Shown in pieces: positions 1 through 5,918 of a stretch of 6,721 bases of DNA. Position numbers and translations under genes: made by a program. Under the pieces are notes generated by a model that worked only from the letters and a program-made list of their open reading frames with translations, did not search any database and was not told the origin of the DNA. Source of the DNA: Muribaculaceae bacterium (GTDB lineage Bacteria; Bacteroidota; Bacteroidia; Bacteroidales; Muribaculaceae); assembly GCA_029059965.1 (NCBI GenBank), contig JAIDUY010000169.1:1-6721 (forward strand), read 5' to 3'. Numbering within the stretch: position 1 is the first letter of the stretch; each line of letters opens with the position of its first letter.

Positions 1-666
1 CAGTACGGTGACTCTCGTGTTCTGTTGCCCGGCGAAGAAGCGGCATCCTGATTTGGCTACCATTTCGTCGTTCTCGCTCATGTAGGCGCGGGCGGGGATG
101 GTGAGCTTGCGGGTTATGCGCCTCATGCTGATGATTTCGATGAATAGTTCGATGAATCGCGGCGCGCAGCGTATGTATTTCATCGGGTTATGCTCTACTT
201 TGGCGCTGTATGCGTTGACGGCGGCCTTGGTGCGCATGTCGTCTTGGGGGATATAGTCCAAGTAGATTTTGAAAGGCGTGGTGAACATGCGCTTGGTCAT
301 GTGCAGGCTGAGCGGCGGATTGATGAGGAAGATTCCGTCGGCGTTGCCTTCGACGGCATGGCGGATGGCGAAGAGCGTGCCCATCGAGTGCCCGACGATG
401 ACGAAGGTGCGGTAGCGGGCGCGCATCATGATGACGGTGGCGCGCACCTGCTCCTTCCATTTACGCATCGACGCATTCGCAAAGTCGTCAAGGGTGCTGC
501 AATGGCCGGCAAGGCAGACCTTGTTGAGGGTCCAGCCGGGTGGGACGGCCTTCTCGAGCATCCAGAAGAAATCGGGGCTGCCGTTGATGCCGTGCACGAA
601 CAGAATGGCCTTTCCCGTGCGTACGCCGGGATTGTCGGAAGCCTTGGCGGGAGTCGTTGTGCTCAT
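1..666 (-). CDS. alpha/beta hydrolase, 3' end beyond window
   Basis: Minus-strand reading frame open from ATG at 664-666 to the window edge, giving 222 residues without a stop; the C-terminus is missing. It has the hallmarks of an alpha/beta-hydrolase fold enzyme: a hydrophobic strand followed by VHGING (about residues 24-29), which normally forms the oxyanion hole, then the nucleophile elbow GHSMG with Ser94 in the centre (residues 92-96). Asp200 in the segment MSENDEM sits where the acidic member of the catalytic triad is expected; the catalytic His would lie in the missing end. There is no signal peptide, so it is probably cytosolic. Substrate cannot be told; esterase or lysophospholipase-like activity is the usual guess for this fold. 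The start is supported by a Bacteroidetes-type promoter 25 nt upstream. The gene is transcribed away from the thioredoxin gene. Confidence 0.88.
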   Translation of the reverse strand, partial: MSTTTPAKASDNPGVRTGKAILFVHGINGSPDFFWMLEKAVPPGWTLNKVCLAGHCSTLDDFANASMRKWKEQVRATVIMMRARYRTFVIVGHSMGTLFAIRHAVEGNADGIFLINPPLSLHMTKRMFTTPFKIYLDYIPQDDMRTKAAVNAYSAKVEHNPMKYIRCAPRFIELFIEIISMRRITRKLTIPARAYMSENDEMVAKSGCRFFAGQQNTRVTVL

Positions 667-691
667 GGAACGATACGGATTTTTCAGTATG

Positions 692-722
692 CAAATATAT
701 GAATTATTATACACCCGACAAA
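692..722 (-). promoter_or_regulatory. Bacteroidetes-type promoter of the alpha/beta hydrolase
   Basis: Read on the minus strand, TTTG (722-719) is followed after exactly 19 nt by TATATTTG (699-692). This matches the known Bacteroidetes primary sigma consensus of a -33 TTTG/TTG and a -7 TAnnTTTG at 19-21 nt spacing. The -7 box ends 25 nt before the hydrolase ATG at 666, leaving a short leader, and the surrounding DNA is AT-rich in an otherwise GC-rich window. No equally good match was found on the plus strand for the divergent thioredoxin gene. Confidence 0.72.
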
Positions 723-792
723 CATCGCGAGGTGCGAACTTAGACGGCGTGGCGGTGTTTTAAAAGGTAGACTAACATAAAACTGTAAAGCT

Positions 793-1092
793 ATGACTGA
801 ATACGAAAACCTTGTGAACAGCGCTCCCGCCGTCCTTGTGGAATTCTATGCCACATGGTGCCCCCACTGCCAGAGGATGATGCCTATCGTAGCCGATATC
901 CGCGAGCTCCTGGGCGACACGCTGCCCATCTACCAGCTTGACATTGACAAGAATAATGAAGTGGCTGAGGAGGCCGGCGCCAACTCGGTGCCTACCTTCG
1001 TCATCTACCGCGGCGGTCAGCCTGTCTGGCGCCACAGCGGCGAGATGGACGGCAACACCCTGCTGCAGAAGCTCCAGCAGTTCAATTCGTGA
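793..1092 (+). CDS. thioredoxin-family protein with CPHC active site
   Basis: Single-domain thioredoxin fold of 99 residues. The redox site is ATWCPHC (residues 20-26, cysteines 23 and 26), preceded by the usual strand VLVEFYA, and the conserved cis-proline is in SVPTF (Pro67). The chain ends with the strand FVIYRGG and a final helix, so the domain is complete although slightly shorter than the usual 105-110 residues. There is no signal peptide or membrane segment, so it should act in the cytoplasm. Classical thioredoxins have WCGPC; a CPHC dipeptide is typical of DsbA and makes the disulfide more oxidising in that family, so its role could be oxidant or specialised reductant rather than general thioredoxin. 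ATG at 793 has an A-rich upstream region and no Shine-Dalgarno, normal for Bacteroidetes. It lies directly upstream of a C39-like remnant on the same strand. Confidence 0.9.
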   Translation: MTEYENLVNSAPAVLVEFYATWCPHCQRMMPIVADIRELLGDTLPIYQLDIDKNNEVAEEAGANSVPTFVIYRGGQPVWRHSGEMDGNTLLQKLQQFNS

Positions 1093-1148
1093 GACCCTGT
1101 CGGGGACCTCGACGCCTTTTGCAGACGCGCAGTATTTTCTAAGACTTC

Positions 1149-1501
1149 GTGCGTAGGCTCGGAGTGCCCGCGACCGACTCCTATTCCGACTCGGCCTACG
1201 CCACGATGCCGTTCAGCTCGCTGTTCGGCTTCGGGCGTCTGCTGCAGTCGTACGGCATTCCCAACGAGGCTTACCGGCTGAACGACAAGTCCGAGATTCA
1301 TGCTATCATGCCGCCGTATCTGGCTCAGTACCGCGATTCGTTCGTGGTGGTTGATGCGGCGGATGCCTCGGGGTCTTAGCGACGGCGAGCGCAGCGCGCG
1401 TGAGCGAGGACTACTTCATGAAGAAGTTCGGCGGGGTGGTACTTGTGGCCTGTCCCGATGCTATAGCCGAGGCACTTGAACAAAAATACAAAGAATCATG
1501 A
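1149..1501 (+). pseudogene. C39-peptidase-like domain protein, frameshifted
   Basis: Two same-strand pieces in different frames look like one protein. The first (1149-1379) reads RRLGVPATDSYSDSAY, then SSLFGFGRLLQSYGI, AYRLNDKS, PYLAQYRDSFVVV. The second (about 1403-1501) reads SEDYFMKKFGGVVLVACPDA and ends at TGA 1499-1501. From memory, this order resembles the C39-like N-terminal domain of Bacteroidales VKOR-family proteins (an SLFGLSKML-type helix, a PFIAQ...DFVVV strand pair and a GVVLLAEPD-type end). The frame changes between roughly 1355 and 1405, consistent with loss of one base or gain of two. At the 5' end no ATG is present: there is a GTG at 1149, and a further fragment (QYFLRLR, 1125-1150) in another frame may belong to it. 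The VKOR and thioredoxin domains that usually follow are absent. A sequencing error or a short standalone domain gene remain possible. Confidence 0.55.
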
Positions 1502-1656
1502 CAATTCCGAAACCCCGGCTCAAGAATGCAGTCAGGCTGACGCCGCAGGAAATGAACAATCTGCATTTTCGTCGGCCGGGCACTCACTCGATAATTCCGG
1601 CTCGTCAGGCCAAGCCGAACAGCAGGCGCTCCGCCGCGCCGGGCGACGCGAGGTGA
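1498..1656 (+). CDS. possible small peptide of 52 residues, coupled to the C39-like gene
   Basis: ATG at 1498-1500 overlaps the stop TGA (1499-1501) of the C39-like fragment as ATGA, the arrangement of translationally coupled genes; the frame stays open for 52 codons to TGA at 1654-1656. The N-terminal part is basic and then reads RLTPQEMNNLHF (residues 13-24), which in style resembles the L-(S/T)-x-x-E-M-x-x-L leader helices of Bacteroidales natural-product precursors, but without the Gly-Gly that normally ends such leaders. The last 17 or so residues are encoded antisense to the end of pyrC and are rich in Arg, Ala and Pro, so they may not be conserved. I do not recognise the family. It may be a real small protein, a decayed precursor peptide, or chance. 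Confidence 0.35.
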   Translation: MTIPKPRLKNAVRLTPQEMNNLHFRRPGTHSIIPARQAKPNSRRSAAPGDAR

Positions 1657-2954
1657 GTACTGTCGAATGCCTCACGGCCATTTACCCACACGCGGGCGAC
1701 GCGGTGGTGTATCTCCCGTCCTGCAAAGGGCGTCCATTGCGCCGGCGTAATCACGTCGGCGTCACTTATTATATGGCCTGAAGTGTGCTCCACGAGCGTG
1801 AGGTCGGCTGCCATGCCGGTTTCGATGCGCCCGCGTCCGCCGATGGCGAAAATAGCTGCCGGATTGGCCGCCATGGCACGCGCAATGAGTTCGGGGCGCA
1901 GATATTCGAGCATAACATCGAGGGCGAACTGCACCGATGGTGCTCCGGAGGCTGCCGTAAGCGCGCCTCCGAGTTTCTCGGATTCGAGGTGCGGAGCATG
2001 GTCGGTGCCGATGGTGTCGATGCGGCCGTCGGCCAGGGCCTCGCGCAGCGCTTCGGCGTCGCCGGGCAGCTTGACGGCCGGGTTGATTTTGTGGCGGTGT
2101 GTGCGTGCGGAGGGTTCACAGAGTACGGGGTCGAGGTAGAGTGGGGTAGTCTCCGCCGTTATCTGCTTGCCGCTGACTGGGCCGGAGCTGAGGAACTCGC
2201 GGACTTCGTCGGCCGTGCTGACGTGCGCAATGTGCAGGCGTGTGCCAAAGCGCATGGCCAGCTCCACGGCGCGCGCCGTGGCACGCAGGCAGGCTTCGCG
2301 GCTGCGTATGATGTGATGTTCGGACACGGGAACGGCCTCGCGGCTGCCGTAGCGGGCGATGGCCTCGGCTGCCGCTGCGGCTATGAGGCTGTCGTCCTCG
2401 GCATGAACCATTATCGGCAGGTTCATGTCCGCGCAGAGCCGGAAAAGGTCTTCGAGGGCGCGCTCCGCCGGGGCGGCCATGGCGCCGGTGGTGGTGCCGA
2501 GGAAGAGCTTGATGCCGGGCAGGAGGCTGCGGTCGATTGTGGGTATGATGGCGGGAGTGCGGTCGGAAGCGGCAAGGAAGAAGCCGTAGTTGGCCGACGA
2601 TGAGCGTTCCGCACGCATGTACTTGTCGTTCAGGGTTTCGGCATCGACTGTTGCGGGTTTGGTGTTGGGCATGTCGATGAACGAGGTCACGCCCCCGGCG
2701 ATTGCGGCGCGGCTTTCGGTGGCGATATTGCCTTTGTGCTCCAGACCCGGTTCGCGGTAATGGGCGTGGGAGTCGATGAGTCCCGGGAAGAGAAGTGCTC
2801 CGCGGGCATCGACGGTTTCGGATGCGTCGCAGTCTAATGTGCCTGTGGTGCCGACGGCGGCTATGTGCCTGCCGTCTATGGCGACGGCGGCGCCTTCGGA
2901 GAGCCCGTCGGGCCCGACGAGGGTGGCATTGACGATGAGCGTGTCGGCCTTCAT
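1605..2954 (-). CDS. pyrC: dihydroorotase
   Basis: Catalyses reversible cyclisation of N-carbamoyl-L-aspartate to dihydroorotate, third step of de novo pyrimidine synthesis, in the cytosol. The 449-residue protein has the amidohydrolase pattern: an N-terminal beta domain (VNATLVGPDG), the metal motif DSHAHYREPG (His63, His65; Arg67 fits the substrate-binding Arg of the family), DMPNTKP (94-100), Lys149 in GIKLFLG at the place of the carboxylated bridging lysine of related enzymes, His184 in MVHAED, His241/His244 in LHIAHVST, and the catalytic aspartate in GTDHAPH (Asp318). The family's C-terminal ADLTLVE strand is present. The start at 2954 is chosen because it begins with the expected hydrophobic strand and its ATG overlaps the upstream gene's TGA (ATGA, 2951-2954), indicating translational coupling; the frame stays open further upstream but reads Arg-rich non-protein-like sequence. 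Length is normal. Alternative amidohydrolases such as hydantoinase or allantoinase are less likely given the DxHxHxREPG pattern. Confidence 0.93.
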   Translation of the reverse strand: MKADTLIVNATLVGPDGLSEGAAVAIDGRHIAAVGTTGTLDCDASETVDARGALLFPGLIDSHAHYREPGLEHKGNIATESRAAIAGGVTSFIDMPNTKPATVDAETLNDKYMRAERSSSANYGFFLAASDRTPAIIPTIDRSLLPGIKLFLGTTTGAMAAPAERALEDLFRLCADMNLPIMVHAEDDSLIAAAAAEAIARYGSREAVPVSEHHIIRSREACLRATARAVELAMRFGTRLHIAHVSTADEVREFLSSGPVSGKQITAETTPLYLDPVLCEPSARTHRHKINPAVKLPGDAEALREALADGRIDTIGTDHAPHLESEKLGGALTAASGAPSVQFALDVMLEYLRPELIARAMAANPAAIFAIGGRGRIETGMAADLTLVEHTSGHIISDADVITPAQWTPFAGREIHHRVARVWVNGREAFDSTHLASPGAAERLLFGLA

Positions 2955-3700
2955 TTTGCCGAGTAGTCGGGGTACTTGGTGAAGAAACTGTTCCACTTCA
3001 GACGAATAACGCCGAAGACAGCCTCGCCGAATATGCCGGAGTTCATCTTGCTGGTGCCCAGAACGCGGTTGACGAAAACGATGGGCAGCTCGACGATGCG
3101 GAATCCGTACTTGTAGGCGGTGAACTTCATCTCGATCTGGAAGGCATAGCCCTTGAACTTGATGTTGTCCAGCGGCAGAGCCTCGAGCACACGACGGCGG
3201 TAGCCGACGAATCCGGCAGTGGTGTCGTGGATGGGCATGCGGGTTATGAGACGCACGTACTTGGAGGCGTAGTAGCTCATCAGCACGCGTCCCATAGGCC
3301 AGTTGACGACGTTGACGCCTGTGACATAGCGCGAGCCGACAACGACGTCGGCGCCCTTTTCGAGAGCCTCGGCACGCATCCGCACCAGGTCGGCGGGGTT
3401 GTGGCTGAAGTCGGCGTCCATCTCGCAGATGAACTCGTAGTCGCCTTTGAGGGCGTGCTTGAATCCGGTGATGTATGCGGTGCCGAGTCCGAGCTTGCCC
3501 GAACGCTCGATGAGCTGTATTCGTCCGGGGTTCTGCTCCATTTTCTGTCGGACGATGGCAGCTGTGCCGTCGGGCGAGGCATCGTCGATAACGAGGATGT
3601 CGAACTGCACCGGCAGCGCGAGCACGGCGTCGATTATTGCGGCGGCGTTCTCGCACTCGTTGTACATCGGTATGATTACCAGCGAGTCACTTGCGGTCAT
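2951..3700 (-). CDS. polyprenyl-phosphate mannosyltransferase, DPM1-like GT2 glycosyltransferase
   Basis: Family 2 glycosyltransferase of 249 residues resembling dolichol/polyprenol monophosphomannose synthases, which transfer mannose from GDP-mannose to a polyprenyl phosphate at the inner face of the cytoplasmic membrane. Visible motifs: IIPMYNE at the nucleotide-binding start (9-15), VIDDASPDGT (37-46, Asp39/Asp40), GLGTAY (71-76), the metal-binding EMDADFSHNP (93-102, Asp95 and Asp97), VVGSRY (120-125), HDTTAGF (158-164), GYAFQIE (184-190) and SKM (217-219) near the end. These follow DPM1 closely. There is no C-terminal membrane domain, as in the single-domain DPM1 forms, so membrane association is peripheral. 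The exact sugar and lipid are inferred. ATG at 3700 lies 21 nt after the transporter stop, and the stop overlaps the pyrC start by 4 bp. Confidence 0.87.
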   Translation of the reverse strand: MTASDSLVIIPMYNECENAAAIIDAVLALPVQFDILVIDDASPDGTAAIVRQKMEQNPGRIQLIERSGKLGLGTAYITGFKHALKGDYEFICEMDADFSHNPADLVRMRAEALEKGADVVVGSRYVTGVNVVNWPMGRVLMSYYASKYVRLITRMPIHDTTAGFVGYRRRVLEALPLDNIKFKGYAFQIEMKFTAYKYGFRIVELPIVFVNRVLGTSKMNSGIFGEAVFGVIRLKWNSFFTKYPDYSAK

Positions 3701-3721
3701 ATAAGTGGTCTGAGTGGGATG

Positions 3722-4750
3722 TTAGAGGAAAAGCGGGGCAAGGTATTTGGCCAGGAGCCATCCGCCGGACATGAGCCACACGAAGAGTATGGCGGCCAGA
3801 ATGAAAGGCTTGGGGCCGGCTTTGCGGAACTTGTCGAAGCTGGTCTCGGCGCCGAGGGCTGCCATGGCCATTGTGAGCAGGAAGGTGTCGATGTAGTTGA
3901 TGGCGTTGACTGCTGCCGCGGGAAGCAGGTCGAACGAATTGAAGCCGATGACGGCCAGGAATCCGAGGGCGAACCAGGGGATAGAGATTTTGCCTCCGGC
4001 GGCTGTGCCGTCGCGGCGTGCGCGCATTGCCACCCAGTAGGCCAGTACGAGGAGCACGGGCACGAGGAGCATGACACGTATCATCTTGACGATGATGGCC
4101 ACGCGGGCAATGTCCTCGCCCATGGCGTTGCCGGCGCCGACGGCGTGTGCGACCTCATGCAGCGTCGAGCCTGCGAAAATGCCCATCTGCTCGGGGCTGA
4201 GGCCGAGGATGCCGGCTCGGTAGGCCACAGGGTAGACGAACATGGCTATCGTGCCGAAAATCACCACGGTGGCCACGGCGATGGCTGTCTTGAACGGCTT
4301 GGTCTTGATGGTGGCTTCGGCACCGAGGACTGCCGCGGCGCCGCAGATGCCGCTGCCTACGGATGTCAGCAGGGCTGTCTCGCTGTCCATCTTGAGCAGG
4401 CGTCCTATGGCGATGCCTCCGAGTATGGTGACGGTCACGACGATGACGTCGATGAGCATACCGGCGATACCGACGGCCATCACGTCCTGAAAGGTGAGCC
4501 TGAAGCCGTAGAGGATGATGCCCAGGCGCAGAATCTTCTTGGAGCAGAACTGTATGCCGGGAACCCAGGTTTCGGGAAGATGATTGCGCAGGCTGTTGGC
4601 GTATATCATGCCGAGCACGATGCCGATAATCATCGGGCTTATCGACAGGTTCAGAAATATCTGAGCGCCGCCGATATAGAATGCCGCGCAAGCGAAGAGA
4701 GCTATCAGCAGTACTCCGTGGAGCATACTGCTACGTTTTTCTGTCAGCAT
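3722..4750 (-). CDS. YeiH/UPF0324-family putative sulfate exporter
   Basis: Integral membrane protein of 342 residues with roughly nine or ten hydrophobic segments spread over its whole length, beginning at about residues 11-27 and ending near 318-335. Characteristic family stretches are visible: SPMIIGIVLGM (38-48), GSGICGAAA (132-140) in the middle, and STLHEVAHAVGAG (195-207) with two histidines inside a membrane region. This matches the UPF0324/YeiH family, often annotated as putative sulfate exporter; the substrate has not been established for most members and nothing here settles it. Length is the usual one for the family. ATG at 4750 begins a short charged segment before the first helix; Met9 is an alternative start. 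The spacer in front of it (4751-4770) is part of a short tandem repeat. It sits inside the minus-strand operon between the DUF2461 gene (20 bp) and the glycosyltransferase (21 bp). Confidence 0.88.
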   Translation of the reverse strand: MLTEKRSSMLHGVLLIALFACAAFYIGGAQIFLNLSISPMIIGIVLGMIYANSLRNHLPETWVPGIQFCSKKILRLGIILYGFRLTFQDVMAVGIAGMLIDVIVVTVTILGGIAIGRLLKMDSETALLTSVGSGICGAAAVLGAEATIKTKPFKTAIAVATVVIFGTIAMFVYPVAYRAGILGLSPEQMGIFAGSTLHEVAHAVGAGNAMGEDIARVAIIVKMIRVMLLVPVLLVLAYWVAMRARRDGTAAGGKISIPWFALGFLAVIGFNSFDLLPAAAVNAINYIDTFLLTMAMAALGAETSFDKFRKAGPKPFILAAILFVWLMSGGWLLAKYLAPLFL

Positions 4751-4780
4751 TGTCTTGTTCGTTTATTGTCTTATTCGTCT
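4749..4780. repeat. 16-bp imperfect tandem repeat across a gene junction
   Basis: Two adjacent 16-bp units, ATTGTCTTGTTCGTTT (4749-4764) and ATTGTCTTATTCGTCT (4765-4780), agree at 14 of 16 positions, and a further ATTG follows at 4781-4784. The repeat spans the stop codon of the DUF2461 gene (4771-4773) and the first bases of the YeiH-family start codon, and makes up the whole 20-bp intergenic spacer. Confidence 0.75.
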
Positions 4781-5430
4781 ATTGAATAGTTCAGAAAATC
4801 AATCATGGGTTTGAGCGCCAGCGCTAAGTCCGCGGCCTTTTCGGGCCATGCGGGGTCGGCGAAGAAGCTGCGGTCGAACAGGTGCTCCTTGCCGTACTCG
4901 GTGAGGCGCAGCAGGTCGATGTCGGGATGGTTGCGGTCGTAGCCTTTCGGAGCTGTCTTGAGCTGACGGCCATACCAGCCGGGGAAGTCCCTGAGCATTT
5001 CGGGTGTCTCGGTGATGGAGCGGAACTCGTCGACGTTGTCGATGATGGCTTTGCGCACCTTGCGGAGCACTGGGCCTTCGGGCATCCACAGACCGCCGTA
5101 GACGGCGCAGACGTCGGCGCCGAGGTGGAGGTACCAGCAGGCGCGCTCGCAGTGTCGTCCGGAGGGCGAAATCAGAGCCGAGAAATATGTCTTGTATGGT
5201 GTCTTGTCGTTGGAGAAACGGGTGTCGCGGTAGATGCGGTAGGCGCAGTCGCGAGCGGCCACGTAGCGCAGCGAAGGCTCGCCGGCCGCCATGGCGTCAA
5301 TCATACGCTGGAGCTGAGCGAGCCACTCGGCGCGCAGTGCCTCGTACTCGGGCTTGTGCTCGTTGAACCAAGCCCTGTCGTTGTTGGCGGCGAGGCGGTC
5401 GAGGAATGAGAACAGCGGCAGCTCTTTCAT
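4771..5430 (-). CDS. DUF2461 / TIGR02453 family protein
   Basis: Conserved protein of unknown function, 219 residues, soluble with no signal peptide or membrane helix. It carries the recognisable pattern of the DUF2461 (TIGR02453) family: an N-terminal NDRAWFNEHKPEYE (17-30), the central RIYRDTRFSNDKTPYKT (65-81), then a GGLWMPEGPVLRKVRKAI stretch (112-129) and the typical GYDRNHPDIDLLR region towards the C-terminus. Length is normal. I chose the ATG at 5428-5430 rather than the in-frame ATG 15 bp upstream (5443-5445), because the former overlaps the stop TGA of the DUF4834 gene as ATGA (5427-5430), giving coupled translation, and puts the conserved LPLFSFL stretch right at the start. No biochemical role is known to me; the operon context with phospholipid genes gives no firm clue. 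Confidence 0.87.
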   Translation of the reverse strand: MKELPLFSFLDRLAANNDRAWFNEHKPEYEALRAEWLAQLQRMIDAMAAGEPSLRYVAARDCAYRIYRDTRFSNDKTPYKTYFSALISPSGRHCERACWYLHLGADVCAVYGGLWMPEGPVLRKVRKAIIDNVDEFRSITETPEMLRDFPGWYGRQLKTAPKGYDRNHPDIDLLRLTEYGKEHLFDRSFFADPAWPEKAADLALALKPMIDFLNYSIDE

Positions 5431-5819
5431 TTGATGTCCTCCCATTGGGCGTCCTCAATCTGTTCTTCGCGAGTGAAGCGGACTTCGGAACCCGATGCCG
5501 AAGCTGCCGAAGTGGCACGCACTTCGGTGAAGCGCACATATTCGCCAACGTCGCGGGGTATTTTCTTGCGGCGCCGCGGATGGCGGCTGCCGGAGCCGGA
5601 AGCTGCGGAGGCTCCCCATGCGGCGAAGAAGTCCTCGAAGGGGTTGCCTGTGGAGCCTTGGCCTTTCCGGCGCTTGCGCTCGGCCTCTCGCTGCGATGCT
5701 GCGAAGGGGTCGCGCATGAATTCGCGCATACGACGCTGCATGCGCCACACCTTGTAGGCCGCGTAGCCCACAGGCAGTACCACGAATACTATGAGTATGA
5801 AGAGAAGGAATGTAATCAT
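5427..5819 (-). CDS. DUF4834-family small membrane protein
   Basis: A 130-residue protein with one N-terminal membrane segment (about residues 2-22, ITFLLFILIVFVVLPVG) followed by a highly basic cytoplasmic-type tail. The tail contains a Ser/Gly/Ala linker (71-78), a basic patch RHPRRRKK (79-86), then IPRDVGEYVRFTEV (87-100) and a terminal EEQIEDAQWEDI (118-129). The EYV-F-EV and QIEDA-(E/Q)-W/F-E-I elements match what I know of the Bacteroidetes DUF4834 family, whose function is unknown and which is often found beside pssA. An in-frame TGA two codons upstream of ATG 5819 fixes the start. The positively charged face next to the membrane would suit contact with anionic lipids, but that is speculation. 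Its stop overlaps the next gene's start by 4 bp. Confidence 0.8.
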   Translation of the reverse strand: MITFLLFILIVFVVLPVGYAAYKVWRMQRRMREFMRDPFAASQREAERKRRKGQGSTGNPFEDFFAAWGASAASGSGSRHPRRRKKIPRDVGEYVRFTEVRATSAASASGSEVRFTREEQIEDAQWEDIK

Positions 5820-5844
5820 AATTCAATCGGTCGGGAGAGTGACG

Positions 5845-5896
5845 GAAACGCTGTGTCTGGAAGAACTTCCCGTTCTTGGTAAGGTCTTTGCGTTTC
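5845..5896 (-). other. possible RNA secondary structure in the pssA/DUF4834 gap
   Basis: The 99-bp gap 5820-5918 holds no gene. Inside it, GAAACGC (plus strand 5845-5851) is perfectly complementary to GCGTTTC (5890-5896), enclosing a perfect 6-bp hairpin AAGAAC-TTCCC-GTTCTT (5861-5877). The two nested stems could fold in the transcript between pssA and the DUF4834 gene. There is no following U-run, so it is not a standard intrinsic terminator. It could mark RNA processing, mRNA stabilisation or be chance. Confidence 0.35.
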
Positions 5897-5918
5897 TTTG
5901 GTCCGGAGCCCTCACGGA

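Noticed and set aside
723..792. Promoter for the thioredoxin gene
   Set aside because: A promoter is expected here, but no TAnnTTTG with a properly spaced TTG was found on the plus strand; partial matches such as TAACATAA were too weak to report.
1481..1488. CAAAAATA, a minus-strand TATTTTTG resembling a -7 box
   Set aside because: No TTG or TTTG lies 19-21 nt upstream on that strand, and it would start antisense transcription within the C39-like fragment. Likely chance in an A-rich stretch.
1574..1601. GCCGG...CCGGC inverted repeat near the pyrC stop as a terminator
   Set aside because: The stem is only 5 bp with a loop of about 17 nt, and no T-run follows on either strand.
1476..1781. 101-codon plus-strand frame with Ser/Gln/Asn-rich start
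   Set aside because: It has no ATG (TTG start), overlaps the end of the C39-like fragment and 177 bp of pyrC antisense, and looks like no protein I know. The ATG-started frame at 1498 is the better candidate.
2955..3656. N-terminal extension of the pyrC frame by about 230 codons
   Set aside because: It overlaps the mannosyltransferase in another frame, reads Arg-rich sequence without structure, and the ATG at 2954 gives the normal dihydroorotase length with an ATGA overlap.
3227..4789. Open frame of 520 codons on the plus strand
   Set aside because: It lies antisense to two well-supported genes (mannosyltransferase and YeiH transporter) and is rich in Gly, Glu, His and Asp, as expected from the reverse strand of GC-rich codons. 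It has no recognisable domain.
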